Source: Jimgerdemannia flammicorona
Taxonomy: Eukaryota > Mucoromycota > Endogonomycetes > Endogonales > Endogonaceae
Direction: 5' to 3'
Assembly: GCA_003990745.1 (NCBI GenBank)
Contig: RBNI01003907.1
Coordinates: 1 to 14,984 of the forward strand
Length of the DNA stretch: 14,984 bases
Numbering within the stretch: the stretch's first letter is position 1; each line of letters opens with the position of its first letter. The position numbers and the translations under genes are program-made. The notes beneath the pieces were generated by a model. That model made no database searches. It was not told the DNA's origin and saw only the letters and a list, made by a program, of their open reading frames with translations. This document shows positions 9,134 to 14,984 of this stretch, piece by piece.

Positions 9134-9300
9134 CTCATCTCTTTCCAGTACCATTCAGATTACACAACCTTTGGAGAGCACTTACAACATCGTTTTTGGA
9201 GAAAAGAGACTAACAACATGGCGACCGACAGGCAACCTGAGGTGTGTACTGGGCAGGGTGGCCCAAGCAGGTGGGGAGGGGTCCAGGCCTGGGGGGAAGT
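9134..9300 (+). other. LINE-D 5' UTR
   Basis: Matches the start of LINE-C from about TTTCCAGTACCATTCAG onward. It contains an upstream ATG at 9218 opening a 28-codon frame that ends at the base before the ORF1 ATG region. LINE-C has ATA at the matching place, so this upstream frame may be chance. The first bases resemble a pyrimidine tract followed by CAG. Confidence 0.7.
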
Positions 9301-11223
9301 ATGAGGGGGCTGCTGGCTGTTGGACATGGAAGGGGTGGAGGAGGTGGCAGAGGCTCAGGATCTGGGAGGGCGAGCTTCGTGGAGATGGTGAAGGGGAGAC
9401 AGCAGGCATCTGGGCTGGAGGGCTGGCTGAGGAAGGGCAAGGAGACTGAGAAGGTAATGGTGCAGAGGGGAGCAGCCCTTGGAAGGGGGGGCAGTGGAGC
9501 TGGGGGAGTCGTGGTTGGGGGGAGTGTGACTGCTGATGGCAAGGGAACTGTCAATCTGGAAAAAAATCCAGATGTGATGGCTGATGGTAAGGCTGAATGG
9601 CTGAGGCTTAGAAGACAAGGGGACTTGGCAGATGGTGTGATGGGTCTGGCGGTGGCCCCATTACTCAAAAAATTAATCTCGGCATTTACAGTTACACTGT
9701 GCTTCTGGGGCCTAGCAGTGACAGCGAAAATGGTGCTGGGGCTTATTGCTAAGCAGGTGGCGGGAGCTGTGTCCGTGAAGTTTTTGAAGGAGCTGGAGGG
9801 AGTAGAGGTGGGTTTTGAGGAGGCAGTACCATTGGAAGAAGCACTGAAGGTTGGATTGATGGTTGGCGAGGTGTGTGTTCCGATGGCATGTTGTCTGAAG
9901 TGGGATCCCAGGGTGGTCCAACTGCTGGTGAAAGGAGTGCCAATGGTGATGGCAATAGAGACGAGAAAGAGGGTTGAGGACTTCATGGCGGAATATGGAG
10001 AGGTGGTGGATGTCGGATTCAGGGTCTGGGAAGGGACCTCACTCAGGACCAGTGACGTGGATGTGAGGATTCGGCTGGCTGGGAAGGGAGCTACTGGGAA
10101 GACGAGGGACTGGCCTTCAGCAATGGTCTTGGGAGAAATTTTGTGTAAGGTGATGAGGGTAAAGGAAAGTGAGGAGGAGGAGGAGGACTTATTGGAAGTG
10201 CTGGAAGAGTTGGATGGTGCTGTAGAGAGGTGGGCGAAGGCTTGGGCAGCTTTCATGGAGTCAATGCACTTAGAGGTGGTAGATGGAAAGTGGATTCGAG
10301 TGACCAAGGAGCAGTGGGAAAGGGCTCAGGGGTGGAAGAGACAGAAAGAGCTGCTGGCCAAGCTGGACAACAGACCACTGGAGAATGCGAGCAAGGTGAA
10401 GGGCACTGAGGGAGCTGAAGCGAGTGTCTGGGCTGGCAAGGGGGAGGGGAAGGTCAAGAAGGGGGCAGGAGAGGACAAGGAGAAGACTGGTAAGGATCCA
10501 TATGCTGATGGCATGCTAGAGGTTTGGGAGGAGGACTGGGAGGGCTCCCCTACCCCTACCCCACTTATCAGGCGTGGCCTGGCTGCCCAAAACAAGGTGG
10601 TAGAAGATGTGCCAATGCGAGGGGCCCAGAGGGTACAATTTGGAGTTCCGGAGGTGGTGTATGGAGGACAGGTGGTAGTGGATGGTGAAGAGGAACTGGT
10701 GGATGTCCCAGAGGCATGGGATGAGTCTGCAAGTGCTGGAGCTGACACCACAATGTTGGAGGGAGGGAGGCTGGTAACTCCAGGGGGGAAGGAGGTGGGG
10801 AACTTACTTTGGATATATCAGATGATGAATAACCTGGCAGTGGAAGAGTTGGGGGAGGTGGACTTGTGAGTGATGAGTGATGAGCACTGGGTGGGGATAC
10901 TGCAGAGGGATGGAGTAATGAAGGCATTGAAGGTGGAAATTCTTGCAGTATACCTAGAGGAGGAAGAGTATGAGGTGGATAAGGAGAGAGAGACAGAGAT
11001 GGTGGTCGGTGCTGGGGAGAGGACTGAATACTGCTAGAACAAGTGTCATGGACTACAGCTCTAGCAGGAGGCATGCATAGAATACCGTGAAGAGTTTGAG
11101 GAGAAGGCGGATGGAGAGATAAATAAACTGCTGGCTGGATTGGAGGCTCAGAGGGCAGAAGAGGAGGAGGTGGCTGCAGAATACAATCTGGATATGGCGC
11201 AGGAGGAGATGAGCATAGAGTAG
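9301..11223 (+). pseudogene. LINE-D ORF1 (nucleic-acid-binding protein, about 640 codons, degraded)
   Basis: ORF1 proteins of L1-type elements bind element RNA. The start ATG is shared with LINE-C. The frame is open for 522 codons, then broken by TGA 10867, TAG 11035 and TAG 11062. It continues in frame to the paired stops TAG TAG at 11221-11226, so the original protein was about 640 residues. In order: a Gly/Arg-rich N-terminus (residues 1-30), GLEGWLRKG (about 42-50), a central region at about 115-270 with DPRVVQLL and AEYGEVVDVGF followed by VDVRIRL, which resembles the DUF4283/RRM-like fold of plant LINE ORF1 (inference), an acidic run EEEEED (near 10170-10190), a charged Lys/Glu stretch, and a Glu-rich C-terminus (about 11090-11215) likely to be helical or coiled coil. 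No clear CCHC knuckle is left. A part of the C-terminal region recurs at 8791-9133. Confidence 0.82.
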
Positions 11224-11256
11224 TAGAGATCGATCACCAACATAATATATTTTAGT

Positions 11257-14200
11257 ATGAACAGTACAACTAACATTTTTTCTTTAAATGTGAATGGGTT
11301 ATGGAGTGCTGCTCAATGTAGGAATATTTTTTCTTGGATAAAGGGATTGGAGGCTGATCTCTTCCTCTTGCAGGATGTTAGGTGTGAGGATGATTCTGAT
11401 AAGATGGAGTAGATGAAGGAATGGGGAGGTGTGGCGATTTGGAATGACAAGGTTGGGATTTTGGTTCAGAAAGGCAGAGGGGAGATATAGGATGTAAGGA
11501 GCTGGGGGGAGAGACTGGTCTGGGGTGAGTGGATTCATGCAGGCTGGGAGCCAGTTACATTTGGCTCCTACTACTGTCCTGTGGTACAGAGTGAGTGGGT
11601 AAAGTGGGTGAAAGGTTTACAGGAGAGTGGGAGCCTTGTAGAGGCAGGGGTGGACATGCTTGGGGGAGATTTCAATATGGTTCGGGACATATTATTGGAT
11701 AGAACAGATGGAGGATGAGGTGCTGAGAGCAGGAGTGGAGGACTGGTGGCATGGAAAGAGGTTGAAAGACTAAGTGGACTAGTAGACACTGGTAGGGAGT
11801 GCTGGGAGAATAGGAGGGTTTATATGCATTGGGCAGGGGGTCTGGGGATGAGAATTGATTGGATTCTGACAGCCAGCTGCTGGGGCCTAGATGTTTGGAA
11901 GTCACCGGAGGTGGAATGGTGTCCATGGTTGGATCACTGGGGGCTTTTGAGACAGGGGTGTTTTGGGGGAAGTGGGGATGGGCCTGGACATTGGCGCCTC
12001 AATTCCTCTTTGTTAGATGACAAGACCCAGTGGGATGAGTGGGCTAAGGACATTCAGCTGAGAGTGGAGAACTAGTGGCAGGAAGGTGCCTCAGTTGGGG
12101 TTCGGTGGATGAGGATGAAGGAGATGGCTAAGATTTACTGGAGTGAGGCTGGCAAGGAGGCGGGGAAGCAGAGGAGGCATAGAGTGCATTGGGCTTCTAC
12201 TAGATTGACTAGGCTCTTGGAGGAGTGGGTGAGGTTGAGGATTTTGGAGGGAGAAGAAGATTAGAGGTTATTGAGGGCAAAAATGGAGATTGGGGAACTA
12301 CAACAGGTGCTGCAGGGAGAGGAAGAGGCAAGGATACAGAGCTTGACAGCACGGCTCTGCTGGCAGGATCTGGAGGAGGGGGAGAGGCCTTTCAAGTTTC
12401 TTACAAGGGCTCTCAGGGCAAGGTGGGTACAGCAGCGGTGAGAAGAGGTATTGGACTCAGATGGTACACTGGTGCATGGTGTGCAGGACATTTTTGGATC
12501 ACTGAAGGAGAGATAGAGTAGACTGTAGAGTGAGGAGGAGGGTGGGACAGATGTGCGACTATTGACCAAGCATTGGAAGATTGGCGCCCACCATAAGTTG
12601 AGGGGCTCAGCGACCTGGTGATGCCTGTACAGGAGATTGAGATCCACCAGGTTCTTGCCACAATGATGCCAAGTATGGCACCTGGAGAGGATGGTCTGCC
12701 ATGGGACTTTTGGAAGTAAATGGTTGGAGTCCCAGGGATAGTGGGAGAGATGACAGCATTGTGTGACTTCATTCTACAGACCGGGAGATGGGTGGGGGAG
12801 CAGGACCTCAGACTGGTGATACTGCTTTATAAAAACAAAGGAAGGCGAGAGGATTGGAAGAACTGGCAACTGATAATGTTTCTAGATATGGGCAGAAAGT
12901 TGGTGACTAAGGTGGTGGTGGCAAGACTACAGAAGGTGGCCCAGCAAGTCATGGATATTGAGCAGAGGGGATTTGTGGGTGGTTGGCTCATCAGGGATGG
13001 TACTGCCTGGGTACATGGAGTTATTGAAGGGGCAAGGGCCTGTGGACTGGATGGGCAGCTAGTCTTCTTGGACCAGGAGAAGACTTATGACAGAGTGTGA
13101 AGAATCTGGCTGGTGAAAGTTTTGGATAGAGTGGGGGTTCTGACCCAATTCTGGTCAGCAATGGTCAGCCTACTGGAAGGGAGTAGGGCAGCACTCATAT
13201 GTAATGGTCATAGAGGGGTAGCATTCCCCTTGGGTAGGGGGGTGCCCCAGGGGGACCCATTGTCTCCCATTTTGTATGCTCTTTCCCTGGAACCCCTTAT
13301 GGATAGAATTAGGCAGAGGATAGAAGGACTCTCTGTCTTTGGCATAGGATGGAAAGTTGGGGCCTTTGCAGATGACATGGTGGTTGGTTTGGGTTCGATT
13401 GCTGATGTTGAAGAGCTCAAGAAGACTGTAGAGTGATATGAGGAGAACTCTGGAACAAAGCTGAATTGGCATAAATATGAAACAATGGTGCTCAGCAATG
13501 GTCTGGTGGGTGGAGAGGTTATAGGAACAATCGTCTCCACAGATGAAGCGGTACAGTACTTGGGCATCTATTTGTCGGTCTACAGGTCAGTTCTGCCCAG
13601 GCTTTGGTGGGAGCAGAGGATTGGAATCTGAGAGGAGACCCTGCAGAGTTGGGGGGGAAGACAATTTTCTCTGGCAGGATGGGTTTCGATTTTGAATGTC
13701 TACTGGCTGCCGAAGTTGTGATACCTGGCTTATCATCTGGACTTCCCGGCCTAGGTGGTGAAGAGATTGGTGAAGTCAGCGAAGGGTTGGATTTGGGCTG
13801 GGAGGCAGAGTCAGATTGGTTGGGAGACCTTGTCCCTACCAGTGGCAAGAGGTGGTCTTGGGCTGGTTGACTTTCCAAAACAATTATACTGCTTGCAAGC
13901 ATGGTGGCTAAAGAGGGCAGTGGAATTGAGAGGAGGTGGTTTGGTTCCTCTGCTACAGAAGATCTGGGAGAGGTGGTCATCACCAAGGGGCTTGACTGGA
14001 GATCTCCTCTCATTGGTTGGACTTCAGAGCACTCAGAAACTGTGATATAAAGGATTTTGGTGGGGGATAGCAGAAGGGGTGTACCGCATTGGAATTCGTT
14101 GGCAGGGGAATGAAGGGGAGGAGGATTGGGACCCAGCGATGTGGAGATGGGATCATATACTGCTGGGTGGTGCTCCTTTAATTGAGTTCGACATTGGTGA

Positions 14201-14912
14201 TGGAATGGAATGCCAAAGGGGACTGGGCCAGGATCTGTGGCCTAGCAGTTGGCAAGGAGTCGGAATTGGTGAAGAGTGGGACTGGCATAGTGTTTGGACC
14301 TGGAGTGCTACAGTGAGAAAGTGGATACCACCAAAGTACTGGGTGATCTGGTGGTGTATGCTGTGGAGGAATGTTATGCTCAACTTTTGCTCAGGGCACC
14401 TTATCATAGGAGGTTGCTTCAACTGTAAGGAGTGCCATAATGTAGGGCAGGAGAGGGGTTATGTACAGACACCTGAACATTGGCTAGGAGAGTGTGAGGT
14501 GTTGGGGGATTTTTGGCAGGCAATTGGGAAACACTTGGGAGTACTGCATAGGAGAGATGACATATGGGGGAGGTGGGAGGACTTGAGGGATAGATTGGTA
14601 GGGGGGATAGGGAAGGAGTGAATCACTTTGGGCTGGGCATTAGCTATTTGGATAGGGATGGCCAGTCACTGGTTATTTGTTTTTGAGGATGGGAGCCGAC
14701 AGGGCTTGGGGGACCAGTTGATGCAGTGGCATAGGCTTATGGGAGACACCTTAATGGGCTGGTGGCTTGGTTGGGGGCTGCAGGGTGGTCGGAGGCGCTG
14801 CTTAGTGGAGAAAATTTTTGGACAGAGTGGGGGGAGAGTTGGTATCATTGGTGAGAGGGTGATCTTTATTCATGAGGAGGGGGGGAGGAGCCCCCCTATG
14901 GGGATTGGGTAG
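11257..14912 (+). pseudogene. LINE-D ORF2 (endonuclease, RT, CCHC motif, about 1,218 codons, degraded)
   Basis: ORF2 starts at the ATG 31 bases after the ORF1 stops. APE-type endonuclease: SLNVNG (11281), LLQDVR (near 11370, Asp where Glu is usual), GGDFN (11662-11676), RIDWIL (11851-11868) and LDH (11929-11937, Ser expected; LINE-A has SDH). RT: WKNWQL (near 12860), motif A FLDQEKTYDRV (13065-13097), motif B GVPQGDP (near 13240-13260) and motif C FADD (13365-13376). A C-x2-C-x2-C...H-x4-C motif uses Cys 14415, 14424, 14433, His 14478 and Cys 14493. A Trp-rich extension runs to 14909. Stops: 11410, 11488, 11716, 12073, 12262, 12439, 12514, 12526, 12594, 12717, 13098, 13434, 13629, 13719, 13752, 14043 and 14619. 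A one-base deletion near 12553 shifts the frame once. At least ten of these stops sit where Trp is expected. Not functional, but every domain is recognisable. Confidence 0.92.
14628..14912 (+). other. ORF2 Trp-rich C-terminal extension
   Basis: About 95 residues beyond the zinc-motif region, counted separately because it is shared with LINE-A (2698-2952). Both copies keep the pattern GW-x-LA-x-W-x-G, HWLFVFE, QW, GWW-x-GWG and QS-x-GRVGI. The TGA at 14619 in LINE-D is Trp in LINE-A, so this belonged to ORF2. I recognise no named domain in it. Confidence 0.7.
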
Positions 14913-14984
14913 TAAGTGGTGATGATGTATACTTATTCATAGACTGATAATAAAGGTGGAGTCCAAGTAACTTTATAAAAAAAA
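14913..14984 (+). terminator. LINE-D 3' UTR with polyadenylation signal and poly(A) start
   Basis: AATAAA at 14949-14954 and the GAGTCCAAGT box at 14959-14968 match the end of LINE-A. The element then enters A bases at 14977 and the window stops. The G-run and C-run pair seen in the LINE-A 3' UTR lies just before the stop codon here (about 14879-14896). Confidence 0.85.

Larger units (their letters stand above)
9134..14984 (+). mobile_element. LINE-D: near full-length L1-like LINE
   Basis: The most complete copy, about 5.85 kb: 5' UTR, ORF1, a short spacer, ORF2 with endonuclease and RT, and a 3' UTR with AATAAA running into A bases at the window end. The endonuclease plus RT plus C-terminal CCHC layout, and no visible RNase H, put it with L1-like elements. 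ORF1 and ORF2 are in the same frame, separated by two adjacent stops. It carries 3 premature stops in ORF1, 17 in ORF2 and one clear frameshift, so it is inactive, yet it is intact enough to derive a family model. The 5' boundary lies between about 9130 and 9148. The right flank is outside the window, so no target-site duplication can be checked. Confidence 0.92.

Noticed and set aside
8618..9154. Overlapping antisense frames rich in Ser and Pro
   Set aside because: Same effect of G-rich sense DNA; the sense strand holds recognisable LINE ORF2/ORF1 remnants.
9210..10307. Long antisense reading frame (365 codons, minus strand)
   Set aside because: It is the complement of the LINE-D ORF1 frame and reads as a low-complexity Ser/Pro/Thr protein, as expected from a G-rich opposite strand with few stops. 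No domain, no homologue among the other copies.
11026..11090. Zinc knuckle at the ORF1 C-terminus
   Set aside because: Cys and His residues occur but the spacing does not fit CCHC, and two stops lie within it.
3111..14912. Reassigned stop codons (alternative genetic code)
   Set aside because: All three stop codons occur at Gln, Trp and Arg positions, and frameshifts and catalytic changes are also present. No single reassignment fits; mutation does.
1..14984. CRISPR array, tRNA, rRNA or bacterial defence operon
   Set aside because: No regularly spaced repeats, no cloverleaf or rRNA sequence recognised, and all coding remnants belong to retrotransposons.

Overview
This window looks like a block of eukaryotic nuclear repeats made almost entirely of decayed retrotransposons. 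I see no host gene, tRNA, rRNA, CRISPR array or bacterial-type operon. It holds several copies of one L1-like LINE family and the 3' half of a Ty1/copia LTR retrotransposon. The host cannot be named from the sequence. The copia 3' end (G-rich polypurine tract followed by a TGTTG-type LTR start) and the C-terminal zf-RVT-like zinc motif of the LINE ORF2 are both common in plant elements. A plant or alga is therefore the best low-confidence guess.

Layout, left to right. (1) 1-3109: LINE-A, plus strand, cut by the window edge inside the endonuclease domain, then linker, reverse transcriptase (RT), zinc motif, C-terminal extension, 3' UTR, poly(A) and a short TA repeat. (2) 3110-5718: a copia fragment starting in the middle of the integrase C-terminal region, then RT, RNase H, polypurine tract and a 159-bp 3' LTR. 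Its reading frame has no shift over 2.2 kb but is broken by about a dozen stop codons. (3) 5719-6945: LINE-B, minus strand, an ORF2 piece from the linker to RT motif B. (4) 6946-8790: LINE-C, plus strand, a 5' UTR and ORF1 start joined directly to ORF2 from the RT fingers onward, so about 3.3 kb of the element is missing. (5) 8791-9133: a displaced ORF1 C-terminal fragment. (6) 9134-14984: LINE-D, plus strand, the only near full-length copy: 5' UTR, ORF1, ORF2 (endonuclease, RT, zinc motif, tryptophan-rich C-terminal extension), 3' UTR and the start of a poly(A) tail at the window end.

The junctions suggest a nested history. LINE-B was probably interrupted by the copia element, which was then interrupted by LINE-A, with the missing halves lying left of the window. 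Nonsense mutations in all elements are overwhelmingly of C-to-T or G-to-A type (TGG to TGA/TAG, CGA to TGA, CAG/CAA to TAG/TAA), which points to cytosine deamination in silenced, methylated DNA or to a RIP-like process. No element here looks able to move by itself.

Nothing in the window resembles a multi-gene host system. The items most worth a second look are the LINE family itself, the chimeric LINE-C plus ORF1-fragment structure, the shared 3' tail, and the mutation pattern.
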